Assembly: GCA_016744995.1 (NCBI GenBank)
Contig: JADGDG010000003.1
Span: 124,001 to 188,000, forward strand
Length of the DNA: 64,000 bases
Direction of reading: 5' to 3'
Source of the DNA: Gammaproteobacteria bacterium
GTDB taxonomy: Bacteria > Pseudomonadota > Gammaproteobacteria > GRL18
Part shown: positions 26,632 through 36,193 of the stretch, piece by piece
How positions within the stretch are numbered: the first letter of the stretch is position 1
Layout of the letters: the number at the start of each line of letters is the position of its first letter
Position numbers and translations under genes: made by a program
The notes under the pieces: model-generated
The model's database searches: none
Seen by the model: only the letters and a program-made list of their open reading frames with translations
Told to the model about the DNA's origin: nothing

Positions 26632-27028
26632 TTTCTAAAAAATTATTTGCTTTAACAATATAAGCTGTTAATGTGATCAATTTGTTGTTGGCAGCGTTAT
26701 CAGTATAGATGGACACATTCATTTTTCTCATATTTTTATCCGGTGTCTGTATGACCTCATTTTTTATAAACCATTGCCTTTCAGCCATTGTAGCCTCAGT
26801 TGATTTTATACCTGTCGCTAACCAGGTTTGAGTGCTCGATAATTCAGCCAGCGTATTTTGGGCTACCCAGAGAGCCATGGTTTTTTCATTCAAATGCGTT
26901 GCATGCTTTACACTACTTCCAGTGGTTGAAATCACTGCCCCCAGTGCAACAGAAATAACCAGCAGCGCAATAATAATTTCAATCAAAGTGAAGCCTTGTT
27001 CAAATACTCGTGGCTTGTGACCCATCAT
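26615..27028 (-). CDS. gspI: Type II secretion minor pseudopilin I
   Basis: 137 residues. The leader MMGHKPRVFEQG^FTLIEIIIAL is cleaved after Gly. The typical GspI sequence KTMALWVAQNTLAELSSTQTW follows. The start overlaps the gspH stop as ATGA. GspI nucleates the pseudopilus tip complex. Confidence 0.94.
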   Translation of the reverse strand: MMGHKPRVFEQGFTLIEIIIALLVISVALGAVISTTGSSVKHATHLNEKTMALWVAQNTLAELSSTQTWLATGIKSTEATMAERQWFIKNEVIQTPDKNMRKMNVSIYTDNAANNKLITLTAYIVKANNFLENENNL

Positions 27029-27561
27029 AAAGTCTCTGCTTTTTTCAGGGACAATTCCCCCATCATGGTACTGCTTAATACATACTCAGTGTTTTTATTA
27101 TTGAGCCAAAGTTGAAATTCACTGGTTTCACCTGTGGGCAAAAAATAGATTAAATCAGGCTCTTCACTCTCATTAACCAGACTGGCCGCTACTGAGTCTG
27201 AGATAATAGAACGCATCTGAATATCATCACTGAGTATCACCGTTTGATAGGGCTTGTTTGACAGACGAACCCATTTCTGATCTTCAAGGCGCGAAAAAAA
27301 GTACTCTGCATTGTCATCAGATGTCTCAATAGTCAACCCAAAACTCTGCCCGGTAATAATGGCTTCATCACGTGCCAGCTGTATCATCGCTAACAGGTAT
27401 TGAGTCTCAGACTTGAGTCGGTCATCACTATGATCGATGGTTAATACAATAAGACTGGTACTGACACCAATGATCAGAACCACAATCATCAGTTCAATTA
27501 AGCTGAAGCCTTTATTCTTAAGCACGACACTCACCAGGACAATGCAGTAATTGTTTTTCAA
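27025..27561 (-). CDS. gspH: Type II secretion minor pseudopilin H
   Basis: 178 residues. The prepilin motif is KNKG^FSLIELMIVVLIIGV. The mature part has the GspH/FimT-like sequence ARDEAIITGQSFGLTIE. The leader from the ATG at 27561 is 18 residues and includes a hydrophobic stretch (CIVLVSVVL), unusual for a prepilin leader. A GTG at the VLKNKG codon is a plausible alternative start. Confidence 0.92.
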   Translation of the reverse strand: MKNNYCIVLVSVVLKNKGFSLIELMIVVLIIGVSTSLIVLTIDHSDDRLKSETQYLLAMIQLARDEAIITGQSFGLTIETSDDNAEYFFSRLEDQKWVRLSNKPYQTVILSDDIQMRSIISDSVAASLVNESEEPDLIYFLPTGETSEFQLWLNNKNTEYVLSSTMMGELSLKKAETL

Positions 27562-27584
27562 TCAAAAAAGATGCCATATCATAC

Positions 27585-28049
27585 TCAGAGCGTTGTGGTG
27601 TCGATATCTGCAGCTGAGTCAACACCACCCTTACGACCATCGGAACCATAAGAGAAAATATTAATATCACCGTCTGCACCTGAGTTCAGATAAAGATATT
27701 CATTACCCCAGGGATCTTTAAGTAATTTTTTAAGATAACCCTTTTTTTTCCAATTTTTAGCTTCAGGCTGGCCTGAGGGTTTGCTTACCAGAGCTTCCAA
27801 CCCCTGATCCGTGCTGGGATAGTTAAAGTTATCCAGTTTATAAAGATTGAGCGCACCTTCCAGTGTCCTTATGTCCTGCTTAGCTTTTACAATACGTGCT
27901 TCATCCGGGCTTCCCATGATATTAGGCACCACAATTGAAGCCAGTATGCCTAATATAACCACCACAATCATAATTTCTATTAGCGTAAAACCACTTTGTT
28001 TTGGATGCTTTCTATATAAAATTTTCTTTTGAAAAAGAGACTGAGACAA
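27585..28049 (-). CDS. gspG: Type II secretion major pseudopilin G
   Basis: 154 residues. The leader ends KQSG^FTLIEIMIVVVILG. The GspG signature follows: ASIVVPNIMGSPDEARIVKA, YKLDNFNYPSTDQGLEALV, and near the end DPWGNEYLYLNSGADGDINI plus SYGSDGRKGG, which form the calcium-binding loop. It is the main subunit of the pseudopilus. It starts 3 bp after the gspH-side gap and 3 bp before gspF ends. Confidence 0.97.
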   Translation of the reverse strand: MSQSLFQKKILYRKHPKQSGFTLIEIMIVVVILGILASIVVPNIMGSPDEARIVKAKQDIRTLEGALNLYKLDNFNYPSTDQGLEALVSKPSGQPEAKNWKKKGYLKKLLKDPWGNEYLYLNSGADGDINIFSYGSDGRKGGVDSAADIDTTTL

Positions 28050-28052
28050 GTT

Positions 28053-29273
28053 CTATGCTCCTACTAATTGATTTAATTGAAAAATCGGTAGCAAAATTGC
28101 TACCACAATAAATAAAACAACGGCGCCCATCACCACAATTAATAAGGGCTCAAATAAACCCATCATCGTACTGATGATGGTTTCAAATTCTTTTTCCTGA
28201 CTATTGGCTGCATGTTCGAGCATTTCAACCAGATTGCCGCTGCTTTCACCGCTGGCAATCAGATAAATGGTCATGGGCGGAAAACAATTGCTTTGTTCAA
28301 GGGCTGGACTAATAGCCGCACCTTCTCTGACACGTTCTGAAGCATCCAGTACCGCTTTTTTCATTCTGATATTAGTCATTACGCCAGCAGAAATTCGCAT
28401 CGCTCCCAGCGCATTAACACCACTGCCCGCCAGAATACTAAAAGTACGGGCAAAGATAGCTGTATTCATACCCTTCACAAGATGTGCTATACCAGGGATT
28501 TTAAGCACCAGGGAATGCCAGCGATATTTAAATGATTCTGTACGTAATAAGAAATTAAAAACAGACACTGCAATAACGATGAATAGTGCAATATATAAAC
28601 CAAAGTTTCGTAAAAAATCACTTAATGCAATCAGAAATAAAGTGATCCCCGGCAGAGTCTGGTCAATATCTTCAAAAACCTGGATCACTTTGGGCACTAC
28701 ATAGGTTAAAAGAACTACCGTAACTAATAAGGCAACAAAAGTCAGCACCAGTGGATACACCATGGCGAGCATGATTTTACTGTGTAGCGCCTGGGAGTGT
28801 TCAACATGATCCGCCATGCGCCCTAAAACAAAATCCAGTTTACCTGACTGTTCGCCCGATGCCACGGTAGCTCGATAGAGATGAGGAAAAATGTGCGGAA
28901 ACTCATCCATGGCAGAGGCCAGACTAAACCCCTCTCTCACTCTTGAACGGATGGCCATCAGGGTATTTTTTACCCGGGCTTGGCTGGTTTGCTGAATCAC
29001 CGCAGTAAGCGCACCTTCAACAGGGCTGCCTGAGCGGATCATCGTAGCCAATTGACGCGTCATAATTGCCAGCTGAGCTGTGGATATGCCCCGTTTGGCA
29101 AACAGCACATGTTTTTTCTTATGATTCTGCCGACGTGTAATTTCAATGATTTCCAGAGGCACCAATGACTCTGATTTCAGCTGATGACTGATTTGTCTGA
29201 CAGAATCGCCTTCTAAAACCCCTTTTTTTGTTTTACCTTGTGAATTCAGTGCACTGTATTCAAATGCCGGCAT
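28053..29273 (-). CDS. gspF: Type II secretion inner-membrane platform protein F
   Basis: 406 residues, the usual length. Two homologous T2SSF domains are present, with AIMTRQLATMIRSGSPVEGAL in the first and ARTFSILAGSGVNALGAMRI in the second. Three membrane segments occur (about 170-195, 220-245 and a C-terminal one LLIVVMGAVVLFIVVAILLP). It couples GspE ATP hydrolysis to pseudopilus assembly. Confidence 0.97.
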   Translation of the reverse strand: MPAFEYSALNSQGKTKKGVLEGDSVRQISHQLKSESLVPLEIIEITRRQNHKKKHVLFAKRGISTAQLAIMTRQLATMIRSGSPVEGALTAVIQQTSQARVKNTLMAIRSRVREGFSLASAMDEFPHIFPHLYRATVASGEQSGKLDFVLGRMADHVEHSQALHSKIMLAMVYPLVLTFVALLVTVVLLTYVVPKVIQVFEDIDQTLPGITLFLIALSDFLRNFGLYIALFIVIAVSVFNFLLRTESFKYRWHSLVLKIPGIAHLVKGMNTAIFARTFSILAGSGVNALGAMRISAGVMTNIRMKKAVLDASERVREGAAISPALEQSNCFPPMTIYLIASGESSGNLVEMLEHAANSQEKEFETIISTMMGLFEPLLIVVMGAVVLFIVVAILLPIFQLNQLVGA

Positions 29274-29306
29274 CCTGCTCTTCCTGTCTCTATTGTCTCA
29301 AAAATT

Positions 29307-30929
29307 CTAATCTGTGTTCCTGATAAGCCGGAATATTTCATCCGTTGTGGTAACACCGTTTATCACTAGTCTGGCACCATCTGCCTGAATAGAATGGGTC
29401 TTTTTCCTGGCCTCAAGTTCAATCAACTGCTCTGCCACATCATCATGGATCATGCTGCGGACTTCATTATTCACAATCAATAGTTCAAAAACTCCGGTTC
29501 TTCCCTTATAGCCCTGATGGTTACAAGCCGGACAGCCGACTGCATGAAAAAACTCAAGTGCTTCGTTCACATCAATATCGAGTTTTTGTTTTTCTAAATC
29601 CGTGGGTTCATAAGCCTTTTTGCAAACAGAACACAAAACACGCACCAGTCTTTGTGCTAATACTGCCACCAGACTGGAGGATAATAAAAAGGGTTCAACA
29701 CCCATATCACGTAAGCGGGTAATAGAGCCTGCCGCAGTATTAGTATGCAGTGTTGATAATACCATATGTCCAGTTAAACTGGCCTGTACAGCAATATCGG
29801 CAGTTTCACTATCTCTGATCTCACCCACCATCACTACATCAGGATCCTGTCGTAAAATAGCTCTCAAACCACGGGCAAAGGTCATGTCCACTTTGTTATT
29901 CACCTGTGTCTGACCCACGCCCTCAAGGTAATATTCAATTGGATCTTCAACGGTAATTAAATTTCGTTTACGATTGTTTAATTCCGTTAACACCGCATAG
30001 AGTGTGGTGGTTTTACCCGAGCCTGTAGGGCCGGTCACCAGGATAATACCGTGTGGCTTAGCAATCACTTCCCTGAGTAATTTTTGAGTCACTATGTCAA
30101 TGCCCATTTTTTCAATACTCAGACGTCCTGCCTGATTATCCAGCAATCGCATAACAACACGTTCACCGCCACCGGTCGGTAAGGTTGACACACGTATATC
30201 AATAGCTTTGCCCGCCAGCTTCAATGAGATGCGACCATCCTGAGGTATTCTTTTTTCAGCAATATCCAGCTGCGCCATCACCTTAATTCGTGAAACGAGT
30301 AAACTACCCACTTCTTTGGGTGGTTGAATCACTTCACGTAACACGCCATCAATGCGCAGGCGCACAATCAACCGTTGCTCAAAGGGTTCGATGTGGATAT
30401 CCGATGCATTTTCTTTAATCGCTTCGGCCAGAATGGCATTAATCAAACGAATAATAGGTGCATCATCTTCACTTTCAAGCAAGTCTTCAGGCTCTGCAAG
30501 CTGCTGAGCAACACTCAATAAATCAACATCATCGCCCAGATCAATATTTTCAATACGCTGATGGCTTCCCTGCTCATAAGTTGCATGCAATAAGGATTCA
30601 AATTTTTTAAAATCAACCAGCTCAAAGGATAACTTCACGGGTGAAATTCGAAATAATTCGGCAACAGTTAAGGGAACAATATCTTCCCGACAATAGACAA
30701 TGGTCTCAATCCCGCTGTCATTTGAATGAGAAACATTTGATTTGATCACCACACCTTGTCGTTTTGCATAAGCAAAGGAGACATTAAAAAGTGCATCATC
30801 TGCAATACCAACGAACTCATCTATATCATCAGACAAGTTCATATTAACTGCTGGTTTATTTTCTTCAAAAGAACCAGATGCAATACTATCCTGCTCAACT
30901 CGCCTGATATCGTCATTTATTGCTGACAT
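29307..30929 (-). CDS. gspE: Type II secretion ATPase E
   Basis: 540 residues. The N1/N2 domain that binds GspL comes first, then the ATPase with Walker [16 protein letters not shown], Asp box [19 protein letters not shown] and Walker [19 protein letters not shown]. The zinc-binding four-cysteine domain is [10 protein letters not shown] with, about 30 residues on, [18 protein letters not shown]. All parts needed for a working hexameric assembly ATPase are visible. Confidence 0.97.
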   Translation of the reverse strand: MSAINDDIRRVEQDSIASGSFEENKPAVNMNLSDDIDEFVGIADDALFNVSFAYAKRQGVVIKSNVSHSNDSGIETIVYCREDIVPLTVAELFRISPVKLSFELVDFKKFESLLHATYEQGSHQRIENIDLGDDVDLLSVAQQLAEPEDLLESEDDAPIIRLINAILAEAIKENASDIHIEPFEQRLIVRLRIDGVLREVIQPPKEVGSLLVSRIKVMAQLDIAEKRIPQDGRISLKLAGKAIDIRVSTLPTGGGERVVMRLLDNQAGRLSIEKMGIDIVTQKLLREVIAKPHGIILVTGPTGSGKTTTLYAVLTELNNRKRNLITVEDPIEYYLEGVGQTQVNNKVDMTFARGLRAILRQDPDVVMVGEIRDSETADIAVQASLTGHMVLSTLHTNTAAGSITRLRDMGVEPFLLSSSLVAVLAQRLVRVLCSVCKKAYEPTDLEKQKLDIDVNEALEFFHAVGCPACNHQGYKGRTGVFELLIVNNEVRSMIHDDVAEQLIELEARKKTHSIQADGARLVINGVTTTDEIFRLIRNTD

Positions 30930-30940
30930 ATCAAAAACCG

Positions 30941-32833
30941 CTATTGAACTTTAAAAGGGTCAGGTAACATAATCCGTCTCTCATCCGGTTTGATATATTC
31001 AGGTAAAACAGGGATCTTCTCTGAGTCAATTAAGCGAACCCCTTGTTCTTTAAACTGCTGTTGTTTATTACGCAAAAACTGGTATTTGTGCATAGCCATT
31101 TTATTAGCAAGCACAGGGTTACTCAGTATGTTTGGTCTGATAAACACCATTAGATTTGCCTTTTGAGATTCTGCCTTTGATGATTTAAACAACTCACCAA
31201 TGACAGGAATGTCCCCAAGAATAGGAACTTTATTTACCGTATTGACAATATTATCTGTAATAAGACCACCAAGAACCACCATGCCACCGTCCTCAACCAT
31301 TACCGTTGTCTGTATCGCCCGCTTCTTTGTCACCAGGTCAACAGCAGCCACATTTTGAACCTTGGGCAGAACATTGGACACTTCCTGATAAATATCCATA
31401 ATAATGGTACTGCCTTTATTCAGTCTCGGTGTGACTTTTAAAGTCAGGCCAACATCTTTACGTTCAATAGTCTGAAAAGGGTTAGCCAGACCGTCTTGTG
31501 ACTGCTGTGTCCCAGTTAAAAATGGCACATTTTCACCTACGATAATGGAGGCTTCCTGATTATCCAGAGTCAGCAATGACGGTGTTGATAGAATGTTACT
31601 GTCCGTATCACTTTGTAAGACTCTCAATACAGCCTGAATATCAGCACCATTAAAATAACTTAAACTAAAGATATCTTTGAGTGCCAGACCATCTTTAGCC
31701 GCAGCAAAAACACCTGTACCAGAATCAGACTGCCGGGTATTCCATTCAATACCTAACTCTTTTTCTAAACTATAAGATACCTCAGCCAGAATGGCTTCAA
31801 TGTGCACCTGAGCTCTTGGTATATCGAGCTTTGAAACAACTTCTTTGATTTCAGTGAATTTGACAAAAGATGATTTTATCACCAGAGCATTAGTTGTTTC
31901 ATCTGCGCTGATAATAATATCAGATGCAGGACTGGCCCCTTTTGTCGTTGCTGATGCTTTCACAATCTCATTTAGAATCGAGGCAACATCTGATGCCTTG
32001 GCATAGCTTAAGTAAATCACATTGGCATTTCGCATAGTGTTCACTTCAGAATCTAATTTAAAAATAAGTGCTTTAAGATTCATTCGAGTCGTGGCATCAC
32101 CACCAATTAACAAACTATTGCTGCGCACATCAGCCACCACAACCTGAGTCAAGGTCTTTTTAGTACGGTTGAGTGATGAGAGTGTTTGAGCCAGTTCTTT
32201 AGCCGAAGCATTTTTTAAATGAACTAATTCAATATTACCATCTCCTGGCTGATCAATATGATGAACCAACTCAACCAGACGGTTAATATTATCGGCTAAA
32301 TCCGAAATAACAATCATATTACTATCTGCATAACCCGCCAGGTAAGCATGTTGGGGGACAAGTGGTCTTAAAATCTGAACCATTTGCATCGCCTGAGTAT
32401 GCTGAATTTTAATCACCCGAGTGACCAGTTGATCGCCTTTAAGGGCATTCGCTAAGTCATTGGGAATTGCCTTTGATTTAGCAGTTATCCCTTTAATAAT
32501 TTTAAAGGTATTGGCTTCTATCGTGGGAACAACAGAGTAGCCATGAACATCCAGTAGTGATAAAAAAATCTGATACACTTCATCCGCAGACATGCTCTTC
32601 TTAGAAATAACTGTGACTTTTCCCTTCACATTCGGATCAATAATAAAATTCTTTTCAGTAACTTCAGAAACCGTTGTTATCATCGCTCGAATATCAACAT
32701 CCTGCATATTAAACACATAGGCTTCATCAGCAGAAGTTAAGAATGAGCAGCTCAATAACAGAGCGACTAGAAGCAGCTTCAATTTCAATGTTATTTTTAT
32801 TAATAAAGGTCGGTGATTTATTATTCTCATCAA
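30941..32833 (-). CDS. gspD: Type II secretion secretin D
   Basis: 630 residues. A signal peptide ([20 protein letters not shown]) is followed by the N0 domain ([20 protein letters not shown]), three N1-N3 domains and the secretin core with the gate motif [10 protein letters not shown] and the conserved [11 protein letters not shown]. It forms the outer-membrane channel. The start overlaps the gspC stop by 4 bp. The C-terminal S-domain is present but short, and a dedicated pilotin is not obvious. Confidence 0.96.
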   Translation of the reverse strand: MMRIINHRPLLIKITLKLKLLLVALLLSCSFLTSADEAYVFNMQDVDIRAMITTVSEVTEKNFIIDPNVKGKVTVISKKSMSADEVYQIFLSLLDVHGYSVVPTIEANTFKIIKGITAKSKAIPNDLANALKGDQLVTRVIKIQHTQAMQMVQILRPLVPQHAYLAGYADSNMIVISDLADNINRLVELVHHIDQPGDGNIELVHLKNASAKELAQTLSSLNRTKKTLTQVVVADVRSNSLLIGGDATTRMNLKALIFKLDSEVNTMRNANVIYLSYAKASDVASILNEIVKASATTKGASPASDIIISADETTNALVIKSSFVKFTEIKEVVSKLDIPRAQVHIEAILAEVSYSLEKELGIEWNTRQSDSGTGVFAAAKDGLALKDIFSLSYFNGADIQAVLRVLQSDTDSNILSTPSLLTLDNQEASIIVGENVPFLTGTQQSQDGLANPFQTIERKDVGLTLKVTPRLNKGSTIIMDIYQEVSNVLPKVQNVAAVDLVTKKRAIQTTVMVEDGGMVVLGGLITDNIVNTVNKVPILGDIPVIGELFKSSKAESQKANLMVFIRPNILSNPVLANKMAMHKYQFLRNKQQQFKEQGVRLIDSEKIPVLPEYIKPDERRIMLPDPFKVQ

Positions 32834-33312
32834 ATGACTACTTTTGTTATTATTGTTTCTTTAGTATTTGAAGATTTTAATTGAACGATTTCTTCACGTG
32901 AATTATGCATGATTACAATATGATTGGGATGAATTGATTTTATCGTCACATTGTTTTTTATTTTATCGCCCACGCTATAGAACAGCTGTTTGCGTGATGA
33001 ATCTTCAATGATAACCCGGGCTTGATTATCATTGGTTGAACTAATGATGCCAATTAATTTTAACCGAAGCGTGGTCTTAGGCGCTTGCACCTGTTTAACT
33101 GTTTCCTTGCCAAAAAGATGCCAACGGATAATAGTTTGTGGTGAGATGTTTTTTTTTGATTGAGAAATAACAGACTGCTCTACAGACACCTGAGAGCCAA
33201 TAAAAGACTCTGTCTGCAGTTGATAGAATTTAACTCCATTATACATAATCAATAATAATAAGAGTCCAATTGTCATTAAAACGATCATATTTTTAAATAG
33301 TATATTACGCAT
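32830..33312 (-). CDS. gspC: Type II secretion protein C (short form, no PDZ domain)
   Basis: About 160 residues from the ATG at 33312 (MRNILFKNMIVLMTIGLLL). An upstream in-frame TTG at 33387 would add 25 residues before the membrane helix and is less likely. One membrane segment is followed by the homology region (IIRWHLFGKETVKQVQAPKT, LKLIGIISSTNDNQARVIIE, VGDKI) that binds the N0 domain of GspD. The protein ends soon after, without the C-terminal PDZ or coiled-coil domain found in the roughly 270-residue classical GspC. Short GspC/PilP-like forms are known in other lineages. Confidence 0.9.
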   Translation of the reverse strand: MRNILFKNMIVLMTIGLLLLLIMYNGVKFYQLQTESFIGSQVSVEQSVISQSKKNISPQTIIRWHLFGKETVKQVQAPKTTLRLKLIGIISSTNDNQARVIIEDSSRKQLFYSVGDKIKNNVTIKSIHPNHIVIMHNSREEIVQLKSSNTKETIITKVVI

Positions 33313-33699
33313 TTCTAAATGTATTTTGTATGCTCTTAGAGTCTGATGTGACGCGAGGATCCAATAAAAAATACTTAAGATCCACAACTACAATCAAACG
33401 ACTCATAGATGAAAAAAACATAAATTTATTCCTTGAATACAGCAGTATACAACAACAACTCATTTATCCCCATGAATTTTTTAGCTAACCTACTGAAAAA
33501 TTAGATAATAAAAAATTATCAAAGTGCTATTTAGGCAAAAGATGAATATGCCGAATAGTTACGATAGTCTTAGTCTATATTAACTTTTCTCCACAATGCT
33601 GTATTTACACACAATTTATGTTTCACCTTTATGACAGAAACAAGATCAGTCAGCTATAATTTGATAGAGCTTCTATCTGTGTTATGAATTGTTCATTCA
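33313..33699. other. Intergenic region upstream of the gsp operon
   Basis: AT-rich, no gene recognised. It must hold the promoter for the minus-strand gsp operon and the end of the lpxK/Trm112 unit, but no clear -35/-10 pair or strong terminator stands out. Confidence 0.4.
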
Positions 33700-33873
33700 T
33701 TATGATTCTGCTTCTAAAGAACGAGCCTCTGATTCCAGCATGACAGGGATATCATCACGGATTGGAAAAGCCAGTTTATCCTTGTTGCAAATCAGTTCAT
33801 TGTTTTCTTTATCGTAGTCCAGTTCACCTTTACAAACTGGGCAGGCTAAAATATCAAGTAATTTATTATCCAC
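33700..33873 (-). CDS. Trm112-family small zinc-ribbon-like protein
   Basis: A 57-residue gene with a GTG start at 33873 preceded by AAAGG, 12 bp after the lpxK stop. It contains the family sequence [17 protein letters not shown] (CPxCKG) and [18 protein letters not shown], matching the YcaR/Trm112-type proteins that commonly sit beside lpxK and kdsB. Trm112 partners activate methyltransferases in eukaryotes and archaea. The bacterial role is not established. It retains only some of the four zinc cysteines (C11, C14 and C29). Confidence 0.92.
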   Translation of the reverse strand: MDNKLLDILACPVCKGELDYDKENNELICNKDKLAFPIRDDIPVMLESEARSLEAES

Positions 33874-33885
33874 AATTGTGCCTTT

Positions 33886-35058
33886 TTATTGAGTCGGTTT
33901 ATATGTTTTTAACTGCTCTAAAATTGTATCCATTAACTGCTGATCAACCTTTGCCTTAATAGGTAAATACCAGGCATCTGATAAAAAAGAGCCTTTAGCC
34001 ACTGGTAATGAGCCTTTAGCTGGTAAAGAGCCTTCAGCTGGTAAAGAGCCTTCAGCAAGCAAAGAGCCTTCAGCAAGCAAAGAGCCTTCAGCGAGCAAAG
34101 AGCCCTCAGCTAATAAAGAGCAGCACTTTACAGCATCTTTTTCTGTCATAATAATGGGATATAAATCATCAAAGATCAGATCTTCTTTTTTATATTGGTA
34201 ATGATCAGAAAAAGGATGCTCAATGATCTTCACATCATGTTCTTTTAAAACATTAAAAAATTGCACTGGATCACCAATACCTGCCACTGCATGCACAATT
34301 TTACCCTTTAAATCAGACAGAGTCATTGTCCGTGATCCCTTATTGGATAAATGTTTCAATGAAGAAAAATCATAATCCATAAAAAATGATTTATTTTCAA
34401 GTTGCCGGGTCAATTTCTTTGCTTTAAAAGAGGCATTCAACTGACCCCGAGAATGATTATAAACAATGTAGTCGACTGATTTTAAACGGCTTTCTTTCTC
34501 TCTTAATGGCCCAGCGGGCAAGCATAAACCATTACCATAGAGACGCTTTGCATCCGTTATATTGATTTCAATAAAACGTGACATAGCATAATGCTGCAAG
34601 CCATCATCACTGACAATCACATCACAATGGCTTTTTTGTGACAGGACTTCAACCGCATGGCTCCGGTTCGGATCAATCACCACAGGACACTGAGTCAACT
34701 TATGAATAAGATATGGCTCATCACCAAATAAGGACACATCCTGTTTGAGATCAACCCGGCGCGGCCAGGGAAAATTATCATCTGGAATGGCACCGTAACC
34801 ACGACTCACAACAGCTGGTTTGTAACCTGCATTTTTTAATTGTTCAACAAGCCAGATAACAAATGGGGTTTTACCATTACCGCCAACATAGATATTACCG
34901 ACAACAATGACTGGTAATTGTGCCGAAAATGATTTCAACAGACCAATATGATAAAGAGCTGATCGTATAGAGGCCAGAAAACAAAATAGATAACTCAGCG
35001 GTGCCAGAGACAGGCTGACAAAGTTAAGACTCTGCCAGTAATGAGTGATGGATTTCAT
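33886..35058 (-). CDS. lpxK: Tetraacyldisaccharide 4'-kinase with a repeat-encoded insertion
   Basis: LpxK phosphorylates the lipid A disaccharide at the inner membrane. An N-terminal membrane anchor is followed by the unusual P-loop VGNIYVGGNGKTPFVIWL and the motif ISDDGLQHYAM (VSDDGLQHYAM here). The C-terminal part has IIMTEKDAVKC, then a run of GSLLAE repeats of about 45 residues, then DAWYLPIKAKV, which in other LpxK proteins follows almost directly. The 390-residue length against the usual ~330 is largely explained by this insertion. The inserted DNA (33986-34120) is the rne repeat in the same chromosomal orientation, read here from the other strand. Core motifs are intact, so the enzyme is probably functional. 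Confidence 0.95.
   Translation of the reverse strand: MKSITHYWQSLNFVSLSLAPLSYLFCFLASIRSALYHIGLLKSFSAQLPVIVVGNIYVGGNGKTPFVIWLVEQLKNAGYKPAVVSRGYGAIPDDNFPWPRRVDLKQDVSLFGDEPYLIHKLTQCPVVIDPNRSHAVEVLSQKSHCDVIVSDDGLQHYAMSRFIEINITDAKRLYGNGLCLPAGPLREKESRLKSVDYIVYNHSRGQLNASFKAKKLTRQLENKSFFMDYDFSSLKHLSNKGSRTMTLSDLKGKIVHAVAGIGDPVQFFNVLKEHDVKIIEHPFSDHYQYKKEDLIFDDLYPIIMTEKDAVKCCSLLAEGSLLAEGSLLAEGSLLAEGSLPAEGSLPAKGSLPVAKGSFLSDAWYLPIKAKVDQQLMDTILEQLKTYKPTQ
33986..34120 (+). repeat. 18-bp tandem repeat array inside lpxK
   Basis: About seven units of AAAGAGCCTTCAGCAAGC and variants (…GCTGGT, …GCGAGC, …GCTAAT), one of them 21 bp, totalling 135 bp (45 codons). The reading frame of lpxK on the minus strand is preserved. 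The consensus equals that of the arrays at 3055-3270 in rne. Confidence 0.92.
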
Positions 35059-35110
35059 GATTTAAAGCACTTTAAACATCAACAATGGCAATAAGCTCAT
35101 ATTTCACAGG

Positions 35111-35524
35111 TTACTCTGGTTTAACTGCGGCAAAAGTAATATGGATAAAGCCCACCTGTCGGGCAGCATCCATTGCAGTCATTACAGTCTGGTGAGTTGC
35201 ATTTTTATCGGCTGCAATAATAACCCTGGGATCATTTTCATCACCTGCTGCTTCACGTAGAGATCTCATCAATGTATCAATTTGGGTGTTGATGACTTCA
35301 TTACCATTTACTGTAAAGTTCCCGGTTGAAGCAATAAAAACCTCAATTTCTACCTTCTCTGACTCGGAAATTTCACCACTGGCTTCCGGTAATTCAATAT
35401 TTAATTCTGATTGTCGATCAAAGGTTGTCGATACCATAAAAAAAATAAGTAAGAGAAACACCACATCAATCAGCGGTGTGACATTAACATCCAGTTCTTC
35501 AGGTTTGTTATGACGAAAGTTCAT
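35111..35524 (-). CDS. ExbD/TolR-family biopolymer transport protein
   Basis: About 137 residues from the ATG at 35524 (MNFRHNKPEELDVNVTPLID), one base after the exbB/tolQ-like stop. The upstream ATG at 35554 lies inside that gene and is less likely. One membrane helix carries the functional Asp (VTPLIDVVFLLLIFFMVST), and the periplasmic domain ends AMDAARQVGFIHITFA. It works with the TolQ/ExbB-like partner as a proton-driven motor. No tolA, tolB or tonB is adjacent; the location next to lpxK and comEC is common in gammaproteobacteria. Confidence 0.93.
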   Translation of the reverse strand: MNFRHNKPEELDVNVTPLIDVVFLLLIFFMVSTTFDRQSELNIELPEASGEISESEKVEIEVFIASTGNFTVNGNEVINTQIDTLMRSLREAAGDENDPRVIIAADKNATHQTVMTAMDAARQVGFIHITFAAVKPE

Positions 35525-35525
35525 A

Positions 35526-36146
35526 TTAAATATCCGAGTTTTTACGATCACCATGGATCACTTCAACCAGATAAACTGCCTGAGATTCCATTTTTAACAA
35601 TAATTCATCAACCCGACCACGGAAAAAACGGTAAAACATGACACTTGGAATAGCCACTGACAAACCTGCTGCAGTGGTTAACAAAGCTTCTGAAATACCA
35701 TCAGCTAAAATTTTAGGATCACCAACCCCCAGGCTGGTGATCACAGCAAAAACCTTTATCATACCAATGACTGTGCCCAGAAGCCCCAGTAAAGGTGTAA
35801 TAGATGCAATGGTGCCTAAAGTATTAAGAAAACGCTCAAGTTCCAGGACAACCTGCCGCCCTTCTTCCTCAATACTCTCTTTCATTAACTCTCGCTGATT
35901 ATTCATATTGCGCAGACCGGCTGCGAGAATGCGTCCCAGGGGTGAGTTATTGTAGAGTTTTGTGATGGCTTCATTATTGATACGATTTTTTTTGTGCAGT
36001 TTAATGATTTGCTCAGCCAGGTTCGGAGGGGCTATTTTTCTCTCACGCAGAGTCCAGAACCGTTCAACCACGATGGTCAGAGCTAAAATAGAACATAGAA
36101 TAATTGGGGCCATGATCCAGCCGCCGGCTAATATTAATTCAAACAC
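35526..36146 (-). CDS. ExbB/TolQ-family proton channel protein
   Basis: 206 residues with three membrane segments. An N-terminal helix (LAGGWIMAPIILCSILALTI) comes first, then a cytoplasmic loop, and two closing helices in the MotA/TolQ/ExbB domain with LGTIASITPLLGLLGTVIGM and GISEALLTTAAGLSVAIPSV. It forms the pentameric stator around the ExbD/TolR dimer encoded next. Confidence 0.95.
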   Translation of the reverse strand: MFELILAGGWIMAPIILCSILALTIVVERFWTLRERKIAPPNLAEQIIKLHKKNRINNEAITKLYNNSPLGRILAAGLRNMNNQRELMKESIEEEGRQVVLELERFLNTLGTIASITPLLGLLGTVIGMIKVFAVITSLGVGDPKILADGISEALLTTAAGLSVAIPSVMFYRFFRGRVDELLLKMESQAVYLVEVIHGDRKNSDI

Positions 36147-36193
36147 ATTTTTCCCTTAATTCGATCGTATAACACATCCACTAATGAAATAAA

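Noticed and set aside
33762..33959. 65-codon plus-strand frame
   Set aside because: It is the antisense shadow of the Trm112-like gene and the lpxK end.
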